Below are positions 36,813 through 45,917 of a stretch of DNA of 64,000 nt, piece after piece (the first letter of the stretch is position 1; each line of letters begins with the position of its first letter). Source of the DNA: Gammaproteobacteria bacterium HGW-Gammaproteobacteria-11. Lineage in GTDB: Bacteria; Pseudomonadota; Gammaproteobacteria; Pseudomonadales; Pseudomonadaceae. Under the pieces are notes generated by a model. That model saw only the letters and a program-made list of their open reading frames with translations. It searched no databases and had not been told where the DNA came from. Location of the stretch: NCBI GenBank assembly GCA_002840055.1, contig PGZJ01000005.1:342340-406339 (forward strand), written 5' to 3'. Both the position numbers and the translations under genes were made by a program.

Positions 36813-37883
36813 ATGCAAGCTCATGACACTGAACAAACGATAGCCTCGGGAACACTGTTGCGCATCGATCTGCCTATTTTGCTGCCGAATGTCCCGGATG
36901 TTGCCGACGCCTGCGTGGAACGGCTGGTCGCTGCGTTACGCGGTCAGCCGGGGGTGAAAAGGGTTTACCTCTATATGCAAGACGATGGGACAAGCCAGCT
37001 GTGTGTACATTACGATCCGGATGCGCTGACATTGGCGCGCATCCGTGAACTTTTGACGGCGGCCGGTGCGCAGGTCACGGAGCGTTTTGGTCATGGACTG
37101 TGGGAAGTAGAAGGTATCACCCATCAGCGCCATGCGCAGACGATAGCCGATCAGCTGCGCGCTCTCACAGGTGTTTTAGAAGCGGATGTGAGCGCAGTCG
37201 GCAGGGTCCGTGTTGAGTACGATCGTGAACAATGCTCGGAACAGGCGATCCTGGAGCTGCTGAAAGGCCTGGGCGTGAAACCCATCGATATTGACGCCCC
37301 GGCGGCTCGCGCCGAAGGGGCGCAGCCGCACGATCAAGAGGAGGGTCACAAGCATAGCGGCAAGCATCATCACGGCCACAGCGGTCTTTTCGGGTCGAAC
37401 AGCGAACTGATCTTTGCCCTCACCAGTGGCGTTTTGTTGGTGCTCGGATTCGCCATGGAAAAGCTGGTGTTCGGCACGCCGCCGTGGTTACCGGTAACCT
37501 GTTATATCAGCGCTTACTTTTTTGGCGGCTTCTTCACTGTGCGCGAGGCGCTGGATAACCTGCGACTCAAAAAATTCGAGATTGACACGCTGATGCTGGT
37601 GGCTGCGGTTGGCGCTGCTGCATTGGGTGCCTGGGCTGAAGGGGCATTATTACTATTCCTGTTCAGCCTCGGTCACGCGCTCGAGCACTACGCCATGGGC
37701 CGTGCGAAACGGGCCATTGAGGCACTAGCAGAGCTTGCACCGAAGCGCGCAACAGTGCGTCGGGACGGCAGAACCCACCAGGTACCGGTTGAAGAGCTGG
37801 TCATCGGTGACGCCGTACTCGTCCGTCCCAACGAGCAATTACCATTGGGCCGGCAGTTGCGATACACGAAGGTTCTACCTTGA
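36813..37883 (+). pseudogene. Truncated metal P1B-type ATPase (CadA/ZntA-like)
   Basis: 356 codons encode only the first part of a Zn/Cd/Pb-exporting ATPase. Two HMA-like N-terminal regions (without a clear CxxC), a His-rich linker (GHKHSGKHHHGHSG), helices 1-4 and the start of the actuator domain (APKRATVRRDGRTHQVPVEE, LVIGDAVLVRPNEQLP) are present. The frame then runs into unrelated sequence (LGRQLRYTKVLP) and stops. The CPC helix, the DKTGT phosphorylation site and the ATP-binding domain, more than half of the protein, are missing. The break near 37845 is followed at once by an AT-rich two-component pair, so a rearrangement removed the rest. It probably cannot transport. Confidence 0.8.
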
Positions 37884-37979
37884 TCGTCGTCTTCGACGCA
37901 CTTCGATTACTTGCCTATCGCGATCATGCGTGAATACCAATGTCATCCGTCACCCTCCAGACCTGTATGGAAAAGAATG

Positions 37980-38657
37980 ATGCGAATTCTCCTTATTGAG
38001 GATGAAGTAAAAACTGCTGACTATATGCGTCAAGGATTGACTGAGAGTGGTTATGTCGTAGATGTTTCCAATAACGGCGTGAACGGCTGTCATTTAGCAT
38101 TGACTTATAATTATGACGCAATCATATTGGATATTAATCTTCCTGAAATGGAAGGATGGGATGTTCTTAAAAAGATTAGAGAGCATAAAGAGGCGGGGAT
38201 AATCATAGTGTCGGCACGAGGCCGCCTTGAAGAGAAGGTGCGCGGTCTCGATCTAGGGGCAGATGATTATATAGTCAAACCTTTTCAGTTCCCTGAGCTA
38301 CTAGCCAGAATAAAGACCTTGATCCGCCGAACTGATAGTAGCCCTCTCTCCCCGGATGTGCTTGTAGTTGATGACTTGCAACTAGACCAAGGGCGCCATA
38401 GAGCGGTGCGTGCGGGAAAGCGTATCGACCTCACAGCCAAGGAGTTCACTCTTCTGCATTTTTTGATGCGACACGCTGGTGAAGTTCTTACACGCACGCA
38501 GATAGTATCAACGGTATGGGACATAAACTTCGATTGTGATACCAATGTTGTCGAAGTAGCGATTCGACGGCTTCGTGCAAAAATTGATGACCCGTTTGAT
38601 CGCAAGTTGATACATACGTTGCGTGGTGTGGGCTATGTTTTAGAGTCGAGAGAATGA
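37980..38657 (+). CDS. Heavy-metal-type OmpR-family response regulator (CzcR/CopR-like)
   Basis: A 225-residue regulator. The receiver begins MRILLIEDEVKTADYMRQGL; the phospho-Asp is in YDAIILDINLPEMEGWDVL; the Lys in DDYIVKPFQFPE. The winged helix has LTAKEFTLLHFLMRHAGEVL and TNVVEVAIRRLRAKIDD. ADYMRQGL and the ending RGVGYVLE are typical of CzcR/CopR/CusR regulators. ATG codons at 37977 and 37980 are tandem; GGAAAAG lies just upstream. Codon use and base composition are clearly more AT-rich than the czc genes to the left. It overlaps the kinase gene by 4 bp. Confidence 0.88.
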   Translation: MRILLIEDEVKTADYMRQGLTESGYVVDVSNNGVNGCHLALTYNYDAIILDINLPEMEGWDVLKKIREHKEAGIIIVSARGRLEEKVRGLDLGADDYIVKPFQFPELLARIKTLIRRTDSSPLSPDVLVVDDLQLDQGRHRAVRAGKRIDLTAKEFTLLHFLMRHAGEVLTRTQIVSTVWDINFDCDTNVVEVAIRRLRAKIDDPFDRKLIHTLRGVGYVLESRE

Positions 38658-40042
38658 GGCCGAAACGTTTATCGACCCGCCTAGGTATTGCAGTAGGCCT
38701 CATGGGTGTGATCGTGGTGCTTTTGATAATCGCTTTCACCTATTTCGAAATTGGCCGGCAACTTGACATCCGAGCACGTGGCTCCTTAAGCGAAAAGCTA
38801 AACCAAATAGAACATGGCCTTTTGGAAAGCTATAGTGCGAAATCCGAAGTTATATTGACTCCGCACATATTGAACGATTATGTTATTGGGCACGATTATC
38901 TTGCATTAATTGTTAGGGATGCAGAGCATCCAGGTGCTCCTATATTGAGTGTGGGAAATGAGGCGGCTCTTAAGGTATTCTCGGATATCGCTAAATATAC
39001 CTCTGGGTACGAGGAATATTTTCCACCCACAGGCTACGCTATACTCGGCATGAATAAGATGATTAGGCTGGCTGATGGCAATGATATAGTAGTCACTTTG
39101 CTGTTGGAGCGTGAAAGTGATGCGGCTCTATTAAAGTCCTACATAAAATCTACCTTCTTATCTCTTCCACTTATTTTGATTCTTGTGGGTGGATGTGGAT
39201 GGTGGCTAGTCCGCCATGGATTATCCCCTTTATATAAATTTAGTGCGATTGCCGCTCGAATCTCTGCTCACGATCTTGATCATCATATAGATTTTACGAC
39301 TTTTCCTGAGGAGCTGAAAAATTCTGCGCACGCGATAAATTTTATGCTGGAGCGATTAGATAGGGATATTCAAAAATTACTGCAGTTCTCTGATGATCTC
39401 GCACATGAGTTGCGCTCTCCACTCAATAATATTTTAGGGAAAGTACAGGTGACGCTGTCCAGAGCGCGAACTCCTGAAATATACAAACAGGCGCTCGAAA
39501 GCTGTGCTGAAGAGCTTGATCGCATATCGCAAGTGATATCGCAGATGTTGTTTATTGTTTCCGCCAACAGTCCAACTCTCTCTTTGACCCTTGCTTCTGT
39601 TAATCTTCGCGAGGAGGTTGTCAAAGTGGTTGATTTGTTTTTAGACGAAGCCCAAGAGAAAAATATATCTCTTGAGGTAGTGGGTGATGCCCACACTAAA
39701 GCAGACAGCTTGATGATGCAAAGAGCTATTTACAATCTCTTATCGAACGCTATTCGACACAGCTCTTCTCGAAGCATAATAAGCTTGGAGCTAAGCGAAA
39801 ATAAAGATTATGCCATTATAGCTGTACGAAACAGCGGCGAGGGAATAGCTGCAGAGCATATGACACGGATATTTGACAGATTCTATCGTGTTCCCTCTAG
39901 CCGCTCCCGCCAGCTTGTTGGTACTGGTCTCGGACTGTCTATAGTAAGAGCAATCATGGACTTACATGAAGGAATGGTTACGGTTGCCAGTATTCCAGGA
40001 GAGTCGACCGTCTTTACGTTGTTTTTCCCAAAAGATATTTAG
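38654..40042 (+). CDS. Heavy-metal-type sensor histidine kinase (CzcS/CusS-like)
   Basis: A 462-residue membrane kinase. TM1 is at about residues 12-33 and TM2 at about 165-185 (LSLPLILILVGGCGWWLV), enclosing a periplasmic sensor. HAMP, then the H-box (FSDDLAHELRSPLNNILGKV), N-box (AIYNLLSNAIRHSSS) and G-box (GTGLGLSIVRAIMDLHEG) follow. The shape matches the heavy-metal sensor kinase family. It is AT-rich like the regulator gene and ends 11 bp before the left end of a decayed IS66-type element, so this pair has a different history from the adjacent czc genes. Confidence 0.88.
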   Translation: MRPKRLSTRLGIAVGLMGVIVVLLIIAFTYFEIGRQLDIRARGSLSEKLNQIEHGLLESYSAKSEVILTPHILNDYVIGHDYLALIVRDAEHPGAPILSVGNEAALKVFSDIAKYTSGYEEYFPPTGYAILGMNKMIRLADGNDIVVTLLLERESDAALLKSYIKSTFLSLPLILILVGGCGWWLVRHGLSPLYKFSAIAARISAHDLDHHIDFTTFPEELKNSAHAINFMLERLDRDIQKLLQFSDDLAHELRSPLNNILGKVQVTLSRARTPEIYKQALESCAEELDRISQVISQMLFIVSANSPTLSLTLASVNLREEVVKVVDLFLDEAQEKNISLEVVGDAHTKADSLMMQRAIYNLLSNAIRHSSSRSIISLELSENKDYAIIAVRNSGEGIAAEHMTRIFDRFYRVPSSRSRQLVGTGLGLSIVRAIMDLHEGMVTVASIPGESTVFTLFFPKDI

Positions 40043-40052
40043 TGCCTTTTCC

Positions 40053-40510
40053 GTAAGCGTCCGGTAATCCCGTCTTGAGCCTGTCGTCTCCGGCGTCAGG
40101 ATAGTGTCCACTTATTTTCTAGTGGACACTTAATATGAGCACTGTAAGCGTAACCAAGCCTTGTCAAAAACGTCGTCGCCACTTGCAATGAACCGGGAGC
40201 CTCCGTCTCACGCGTTGCGCTGGATAACGGCCTCCACGCCAATCTGGTGCGACGCTGGATCAGTGAGTCACGCCGAACCGATAATGCGCTCACGTCGATT
40301 CCAGCGTTCCTTCCGGTTAACCTGCCAGCTCCGTCTACCGTTGCAAACAGTAAGCCGCACAACAACATCGAGATCCCCCATGTCAGTGGTGCCGTTCCCT
40401 ATGCCTACCTGAAAGATGTGCTGACCCGGCTGCCAAGGCATAAGAACGCCATAGAAGAGCTGCCACACAACTGGAAACCTGCCACCAAGGTGTGATTGCC
40501 GAATGCTTAC
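40053..40510 (+). mobile_element. Internally deleted IS66-family element
   Basis: The left end GTAAGCGTCCGGTAATC (40053-40069) matches 14 of 17 bases of the inverted right end GATTGCCGAATGCTTAC (40494-40510); GTAAGCG is the typical IS66 tip. Inside are remnants of two IS66 genes: SVSRVALDNGLHANLVRRWI (the small TnpA-type ORF) and AVPYAYLKDVLTRLPRHKNA (the C-terminus of the large transposase), joined by deletion and frameshifts. A 9-bp hairpin (GTGTCCACT / AGTGGACAC, 40104-40129) lies near the left end. The flanks (CCTTTTCC and AACTGGCA) show no 8-bp target duplication. It cannot encode a working transposase. Confidence 0.75.
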
Positions 40511-40937
40511 AACTGGCAAGCCAAGATGAATGGCCAAAATTAACCTGGCCAATTTAACCCCGGATAATAATTTCTTAGCCAGCCAACACCAGACCCGCCA
40601 GTATGGGTATGGTCAATTTGGCCAGGCATGGAAGGCTAGACATGACCGGCAGCAAACGGCCAAAAGCGGACAGTCATGGCGTCTACGATACTATGCGCGA
40701 CTCACACAGCACGTCCGCGAACGTCAGGGTAGGGGTAATTGGTGTCAGGTGAACATAACTCGTCTGATCGTCCGCCGTTAACAATTTTTCTGCCTTGATC
40801 CGCCTATCGGAAAGGCCATGCCAGCTGCCTGTTTGTCAGAAATTTTCATCTGAACCCAGTTTTGCCGGAAAGGCAGTCGCCCTGCTCAAGAAAACCAATG
40901 GTCGGCATGCCCTCGCCAAACAGTGTATTGGCGGCTA
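40511..40937. other. Gene-poor stretch with a coding-like remnant
   Basis: About 430 bp without a recognisable intact gene. Near its right end a plus-strand frame reads GKAVALLKKTNGRHALAKQC and IGGYQGVATVLDRL before stopping inside the 3' end of the phosphatase gene. It looks coding-like but I do not recognise it. Probably mobile-element debris continuing from the IS66 remnant. Confidence 0.35.
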
Positions 40938-41681
40938 TCAAGGCGTTGCCACTGTCTTGGACCGGCTATGAACCAGTGCGGCTAGCGGCTCAGCCTGACT
41001 CATGAACCAGCTTGTCAGACGGCACCAGGCCAAGGGGTTGGTACTGCACTCGCCCGCCTCGATGGCCTGTTTAACCGCATCCACATCCACCCGGTTCATA
41101 TAGCCCACCGCATCGTCCATGCGCCCGGCAGTGCCAAAGCCACCCTCAAGCATTTCTGCCATGGCCTCTTCACGACTCCAGCCATCATAAACGATGCGGT
41201 ACATGGCGCTGATCAGACCGGTGCGATTCTGGCCGTGCTTGCAGTGCACCAGCACACCACCCTGTTGCTCGCCCGCGCGAATGGCGCGCAAGACAGTAAT
41301 GACCTGTGTGTCGGTGACGCGGTCTCCCCGCAAAGGGATATGAATACTGCGCATGGCATCGTCGCCGAGCCATATCGCATCACTTTGCTGATGAAGATTG
41401 ATCACGGTGCGGATGCCCCGTTGGTGCAACTGCACAAGATCGTCAGTTTGCGGCACCGCACTTCGATAGAGTGAAGGGCTCAACGCATACAAGCGAAAGC
41501 CGGCATCCAGCGGAGTAGCCCAGGTTGTCGGTCGCGCCTGTTGTTCGCCCAGCATAGGCGGCGGGACATCAACATGGCTACTGCGTAGTACATCCGGACG
41601 CCATAGCGCCACGATGGCCAAAATGCACAGCGGTAACAACAACCAAGCCGCATAACGTAGCGGACGTTTAAACAGCGCCAT
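40938..41681 (-). CDS. Membrane-anchored dual-specificity/tyrosine phosphatase-like protein
   Basis: About 247 residues from ATG 41681 (GGAG nine bases upstream; longer frames to 41717 exist). One N-terminal membrane helix (AAWLLLPLCILAIVALW) places the catalytic domain in the periplasm or leaves it anchored. The Cys-phosphatase loop VHCKHGQNRTG (CX5R) is intact, and RGIRTVINLHQQSD precedes it as in DSP and phosphoinositide/PgpP-like enzymes. Substrates may be phospholipid head groups or phosphoproteins. It is the last gene of a minus-strand operon with an LTA-synthase-like enzyme, pointing to lipid or envelope metabolism. Confidence 0.8.
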   Translation of the reverse strand: MALFKRPLRYAAWLLLPLCILAIVALWRPDVLRSSHVDVPPPMLGEQQARPTTWATPLDAGFRLYALSPSLYRSAVPQTDDLVQLHQRGIRTVINLHQQSDAIWLGDDAMRSIHIPLRGDRVTDTQVITVLRAIRAGEQQGGVLVHCKHGQNRTGLISAMYRIVYDGWSREEAMAEMLEGGFGTAGRMDDAVGYMNRVDVDAVKQAIEAGECSTNPLAWCRLTSWFMSQAEPLAALVHSRSKTVATP

Positions 41682-41820
41682 GCTGAACATCTCCGTAAAG
41701 GCTTCTGGAGGCATCAACGCTCGGCGGTTGCCGTTGCAGCATCAGAGCCATCAAGCTGAGCGGTAGTGCCAGCCAAAGTCGGAAATTGAATGGTCTGGAA
41801 ACCTGTATTTGCGCCCTCAT
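41668..41820 (-). CDS. Small single-pass membrane peptide between LTA-synthase-like and phosphatase genes
   Basis: A 50-codon frame whose ATG overlaps the stop of the LTA-synthase-like gene (ATGA, 41817-41820) and whose end overlaps the start of the phosphatase gene by about 14 bp. The product begins MRAQIQVSRPFNF and contains one hydrophobic helix (RLWLALPLSLMALML). The tight overlaps on both sides suggest translational coupling. I do not know a family for it. Confidence 0.4.
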   Translation of the reverse strand: MRAQIQVSRPFNFRLWLALPLSLMALMLQRQPPSVDASRSLYGDVQHGAV

Positions 41821-43775
41821 CTCTGGCTGATCCGCGCTTTGGGTTCCATCAGGGCATGCCAGGCCAGCAAATCATGCCCGAAGGCATAGCTGGAGCCCTC
41901 GTAGTAGGCAATGCTCCTCGCGATCAACGGATCGCTCTGGTCGGTCGTACTTTCAAGACTGTCACCCAGCGCATCGTCGTGCAGACGCATCAATTGACGC
42001 GGGCTGAGAATCGCCAGATTCTCGCCATCAAATAGTCCCAGATGCTGATAATTGCCAATCAAGGCGCGCCCCGGCGCGGCATCCTCGCGCAGTACATTGC
42101 GGCCAAAGAAAGTCGAGGTGTAATCCATGTTCAACAAACCGAGCAGCGTAGGAGCCAGGTCAATCTGACTGGTCAGAGTGGTCACCTCAGCTGGCTTTAC
42201 CAACTGCGGTGCATAGATGAATAACGGAATGTGATAGCTGCTGACAGGCAGATCTTCCTTGCCGGCACTGCCCGCCGTATGGTCCGCAATAAACACAAAT
42301 ACCGTGCTATCAAACCAGGGCTTCTGCCGCGCTGCCCGCAGGAACTCGCCGATAGCATAGTCGGTGTACTTCACAGCACCTTCGCGACCACTGCCTGACG
42401 CAATATCGATGCGGCCTTCCGGGTAACTGTAGGGTCGGTGATTGGAGGTCGTCATCAACTGCAGCAGGAACGGGCTGCCCTTGGCAAAGTCGGCATCAGC
42501 TACTTTCAGGGCCTGGGTATACAGGTCTTCATCACTCATGCCCCAGGCATTGGTAAAGGTCACTTCACTGTCCGGCACACTGGCCTGATCGACAGTGCGA
42601 TAACCATTACCCTCAAAGAAAGCGTTCATATTGTCGAAGTAGCCACGCCCGCCATACATGAAGACGCTGTCATAACCCTTCGCGGTAAATTGCTGCCCCA
42701 GGCTGGCGAAACCGCTTTCGCGGCCAACGCGCTTGACGATCGAGCGGCCGGGGGTTGGCGGGATCGACAGGGTAATGGCCTCCAGCCCACGCGTGGTACG
42801 GGTCCCGGTCGCGTACAGGTTGCTGAAATACAGACTCTGCTGGCGCAGCGCGTCCAGCTCCGGACTTAGCCCGCGGGTATCGCCTTCGCTACCCAGGTAT
42901 TTAGCGCTCAGACTTTCGATGGTCACCAGAATCACGTTCATGGGCACCGGTTGGCCAGGGTTGTCGATAAGGCGGCGAATGCTCAGGGGATTGCTGTCCA
43001 CAAACACCGCATTAGACTCACGCACTTCATCGCGCATGCGTTCGGCGACCTGCTTCAGTGGCAGCACAGGATAGAACTGTTCGTAATCCAGCTGATTGTT
43101 ACGAAAGGCTGCAAAAAACTGATAAGGCCCATTGGCTGATAATTCGTGCTGGTAAGCGTTACCACCGCTGTTTCGCGGAAAATCCTGTCCCACCATGCTG
43201 ACACTCAGCGCTAACAACAACGCCCAGCTGCCAAGGACCATACCCCGTTGGCGCCAGGACAACAGGGGTGCCACTGCAACACGGCGCATGGCACCACGCA
43301 GGCTCAGGGTGATAGCGACAGCAATCAACGCCAATACACCCAGCAGTGGATAAACCGGATAGGATTCGAGAATGTTGTTGAGCACTTCATCGGAGTACAC
43401 CAGATAATCGACCGCGATGAAGTTGAAACGCACGCTAAACTCATCCCAGAACAGCCATTCGGATATCGCCGTGAACAGCATGATGAAAATGCTCAGGGTA
43501 AGTAAAAGCTGCAGCAGTCGCTGATTCCAGCGGCTTTGCCACACCCGCCTCGGACACAGCAACAGGTAAAGAGTCATTGGAGCCAGCGCGTACAGCAGAA
43601 AGACCAGATCATAGACGCCACCCTGGCCGTAAAGCGCCAAGGTGCTGACCAGGCCTAACTGTGCCTCATCGAGGTGAGTCGATAGCAACAGGGTGCGAGT
43701 CAGGATGAATATTGCCAGCCAGACCAGGGAAATAATGGCGAGATAACGTGCTTGCGCAAACTTGAACAGGTGCAT
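41817..43775 (-). CDS. LTA-synthase-like sulfatase-fold membrane enzyme
   Basis: A 652-residue protein: five membrane helices in the first 200 residues, then a periplasmic alkaline-phosphatase/sulfatase-fold domain of the LtaS/MdoB family. Metal-site motifs are visible: NVILVTIESLSAKYLG (Glu with the nucleophile region), GTRTTRGLEAITLSIPPTPG, WGMSDEDLYTQAL and VFIADHTAGS. Such enzymes in Pseudomonas transfer phospho-groups such as glycerophosphate or phosphoethanolamine from phospholipids to envelope glycans. It is divergent from colR across a 114-bp gap and ends in a 4-bp overlap with a small membrane peptide gene. The acceptor is unknown. Confidence 0.82.
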   Translation of the reverse strand: MHLFKFAQARYLAIISLVWLAIFILTRTLLLSTHLDEAQLGLVSTLALYGQGGVYDLVFLLYALAPMTLYLLLCPRRVWQSRWNQRLLQLLLTLSIFIMLFTAISEWLFWDEFSVRFNFIAVDYLVYSDEVLNNILESYPVYPLLGVLALIAVAITLSLRGAMRRVAVAPLLSWRQRGMVLGSWALLLALSVSMVGQDFPRNSGGNAYQHELSANGPYQFFAAFRNNQLDYEQFYPVLPLKQVAERMRDEVRESNAVFVDSNPLSIRRLIDNPGQPVPMNVILVTIESLSAKYLGSEGDTRGLSPELDALRQQSLYFSNLYATGTRTTRGLEAITLSIPPTPGRSIVKRVGRESGFASLGQQFTAKGYDSVFMYGGRGYFDNMNAFFEGNGYRTVDQASVPDSEVTFTNAWGMSDEDLYTQALKVADADFAKGSPFLLQLMTTSNHRPYSYPEGRIDIASGSGREGAVKYTDYAIGEFLRAARQKPWFDSTVFVFIADHTAGSAGKEDLPVSSYHIPLFIYAPQLVKPAEVTTLTSQIDLAPTLLGLLNMDYTSTFFGRNVLREDAAPGRALIGNYQHLGLFDGENLAILSPRQLMRLHDDALGDSLESTTDQSDPLIARSIAYYEGSSYAFGHDLLAWHALMEPKARISQR

Positions 43776-43843
43776 TGTATGATCCGCATTGATGAGACTG
43801 GCGCAAGTGTGGGCATACTGCTGTCAGCAGCTCGTTAAGGCGC

Positions 43844-43860
43844 TGTGAAAAAAGTGTTAG
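43844..43860 (-). promoter_or_regulatory. Candidate ColR-type site between LTA-synthase-like gene and colR
   Basis: Read on the minus strand: CTAACACTTTTTTCACA. It resembles the T-rich ...TTTTCAC motif that I recall for ColR-controlled promoters, with one extra T in the run. It lies in the only intergenic region that could serve both the LTA-synthase-like gene and colR. My memory of the consensus needs checking. Confidence 0.35.
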
Positions 43861-43889
43861 TTACAGGTTCCAATTGATGAGGCCGATGG

Positions 43890-44573
43890 ATGCGTATTCT
43901 GGTAATCGAAGACAATCGTGACATTCTGGCCAACGTGCTGGATTACCTGCAGGGCAAGGGCTACACGGTAGACTGCGCCCAGGACGGGCTGTCCGGCCTG
44001 CATCTGGCGGTCAGCGAGCATTACGATCTGATCGTGCTGGATATCATGCTGCCAGGCATCGACGGTTATCAGTTGTGTCAGCGTCTGCGCGACGATGCCC
44101 AGCGCGACACACCAATCATCATGCTGACCGCGCGCGACCAGCTGGAAGACCGTCTCAAAGGCCTGAAAAGTGGTGCTGATGATTATCTGGTCAAGCCCTT
44201 CGCACTGTCCGAACTGGTAGCACGCATAGAAGCCATACTGCGGCGCAGCCAAGGCGGCGCCAAACATCAACTGCAGGTAGCCGATCTCAGTTACGACCTC
44301 GATACCCTGCAGGTAACCCGTCAGGGCAAAACACTCAAACTCAACCCCGTAGGTCTGAAGCTACTGGAGGTATTGATGCGCAAAAGCCCGGCGGTGGTTC
44401 GTCGCCCGGTATTAGAGGAAGCCCTGTGGGGCGAGGAACTGCCCGACAGCGACAGCCTGCGCAGCCATGTGCACCAGCTACGTCAGGTGATCGATAAACC
44501 CTTTGCCCGGCCCCTGCTGCACAACCTGCATGGCATGGGCTACTGTCTTGCCGAGCGCAACAATGAAGACTAA
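43890..44573 (+). CDS. colR: ColR-type response regulator
   Basis: A 227-residue OmpR-family regulator. The receiver (MRILVIEDNRDILANVLDYL; QGKGYTVDCAQDGLSGLHLA; phospho-Asp in YDLIVLDIMLPGIDGYQL; Lys in DDYLVKPFALSE) is very close to what I know of Pseudomonas ColR. The C-terminal winged helix has LNPVGLKLLEVLMRKSPAVV and DSLRSHVHQLRQVID. ColR controls membrane-stress and zinc/iron tolerance genes, including lipid A and LPS modification functions. The neighbours (colS, methyltransferase, InaA-type kinase, DgkA) support the name. Confidence 0.85.
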   Translation: MRILVIEDNRDILANVLDYLQGKGYTVDCAQDGLSGLHLAVSEHYDLIVLDIMLPGIDGYQLCQRLRDDAQRDTPIIMLTARDQLEDRLKGLKSGADDYLVKPFALSELVARIEAILRRSQGGAKHQLQVADLSYDLDTLQVTRQGKTLKLNPVGLKLLEVLMRKSPAVVRRPVLEEALWGEELPDSDSLRSHVHQLRQVIDKPFARPLLHNLHGMGYCLAERNNED

Positions 44574-45825
44574 GCATCCGCTGGTACGCCGCATCATCAT
44601 CGCGTTTACCCTGATGACACTGATCGTCAGTGGTGGTTTCTCCCTGGGTATTGTCGCGATTGTGCACTTTATTGAAGAACACCTGGTTACCCAGGGCATG
44701 GCAGAGGAGCTGGACAGCATTCTCCAGAAGGATCTGGCCCAGGGCCTGCCCCCCAGACTGGACGCCAAAACCCGACTATTTTCTTCGCAAATACCGGGCT
44801 ATGAGATCCCCAAGAATTTTATTGGCATGGATGAAGGCTACAGTGAAGTCGTCGACGATACTGGTGCCTATTACTTGTTCATCCGTGATACACCCCAACA
44901 ACGTTTCATACTAGTGCAGGAACAGGCTGAATTCGAAGCACGCGAGAATGCACTCTTCACCGTCGTCTTTGCTGGCTTTATTCTCAGCGGTCTGGTGGCC
45001 TGGCTACTCGGCTGGATGATGGCACGTACCATCATAGCGCCTTTGGCACGCTTGGCTCAGCAGGTTCGTCATCGCGATCAACTACATACCTTGGCACCCA
45101 ATCTTGCGCCAGACTATCCGGATGATGAAGTAGGTCATGTTGCCACCGCCTTTGATGAAACTCTCGGGCAGCTACGCAGCTCGCTGGAGCGCGAGCGCTT
45201 TTTTACCAGCGACGTCAGCCATGAGCTGCGTACCCCCCTGATGGTCATCGCTTCTTCCGCAGAGTTGCTTGAGACCGCTGAGCTGGATGAGCGCGAACAC
45301 CGCCAGTTAAACCGCATAAAACGCGCCAGCGCAGAAATAAGCGAACTGGTCGAAACCTTCCTGTTGCTGGCCCGAGCCAACAGCAACCAGAATCCCATGA
45401 GTGGCAGCGCCACACTTGAGCAGGTTGCACGCGAGCAAGCGAAGCGCTGGGCCCCCCGCTTTGCTGAACAGGGCCTGGCCTTCCGTCTCATTACAGAGGA
45501 GCCCAACGAAATGCTTTTCCACGGGGGGTTTCTCAGCACCGTCATGTCCAATCTGATCCGCAACGCCCTGCATTACACCGCACAGGGCGAGGTACGTTTG
45601 CTGCTATCAGCCAACGGCTTCCGGGTAGAAGATAGTGGCCAAGGAGTACCCAGCGCGCAGCAGGACGAAATTTTCAAACCCTTCGTGCGCGGCTCAGGTG
45701 CCCGAGGCGAAGGATTGGGACTGGGGTTGTCTCTGGTCAAGCGGATCTGCACGTACCAGGGCTGGGAAGTGCGGATGTATTCTCTGCCTACCAAGGGTAG
45801 TTGCTTTGAAGTGATTCTGAAGTAG
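44563..45825 (+). CDS. colS: ColS-type sensor histidine kinase
   Basis: A 420-residue kinase from ATG 44563, overlapping colR by 11 bp. TM1 (IIIAFTLMTLIVSGGFSLGI) and TM2 (VVFAGFILSGLVAWLLGWMM) enclose a periplasmic loop of about 100 residues; Glu residues there (for example in ARENALF upstream segments and MDEGYSEVVDD) may form the metal-sensing site. HAMP, H-box (FTSDVSHELRTPLMVIASSA), N-box (SNLIRNALHYTAQG) and G-box (GEGLGLGLSLVKRI) follow. In Pseudomonas ColS senses excess zinc and iron. Confidence 0.85.
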   Translation: MKTKHPLVRRIIIAFTLMTLIVSGGFSLGIVAIVHFIEEHLVTQGMAEELDSILQKDLAQGLPPRLDAKTRLFSSQIPGYEIPKNFIGMDEGYSEVVDDTGAYYLFIRDTPQQRFILVQEQAEFEARENALFTVVFAGFILSGLVAWLLGWMMARTIIAPLARLAQQVRHRDQLHTLAPNLAPDYPDDEVGHVATAFDETLGQLRSSLERERFFTSDVSHELRTPLMVIASSAELLETAELDEREHRQLNRIKRASAEISELVETFLLLARANSNQNPMSGSATLEQVAREQAKRWAPRFAEQGLAFRLITEEPNEMLFHGGFLSTVMSNLIRNALHYTAQGEVRLLLSANGFRVEDSGQGVPSAQQDEIFKPFVRGSGARGEGLGLGLSLVKRICTYQGWEVRMYSLPTKGSCFEVILK

Positions 45826-45842
45826 CTCGCTTTCACGAAATT

Positions 45843-45870
45843 TTGACACTCCTTTGACAAGCGCTTGACC
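45843..45870 (+). promoter_or_regulatory. Three TTGAC repeats at exact 11-bp spacing
   Basis: TTGACA at 45843, TTGACA at 45854 and TTGACC at 45865 start exactly 11 bp apart, 48-75 bp before the ATG of the methyltransferase gene. Direct repeats of 5-6 bp at 11-bp spacing are typical for OmpR-family regulators. The middle copy could also be a -35 hexamer with a weak -10 (TGCATA, 17-bp spacer). ColR, encoded just upstream, is the natural candidate. Confidence 0.5.
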
Positions 45871-45917
45871 GACCTTTGCATATTCTGGCCTGGATAAACC
45901 TATCCGAGAGCCCTGTA

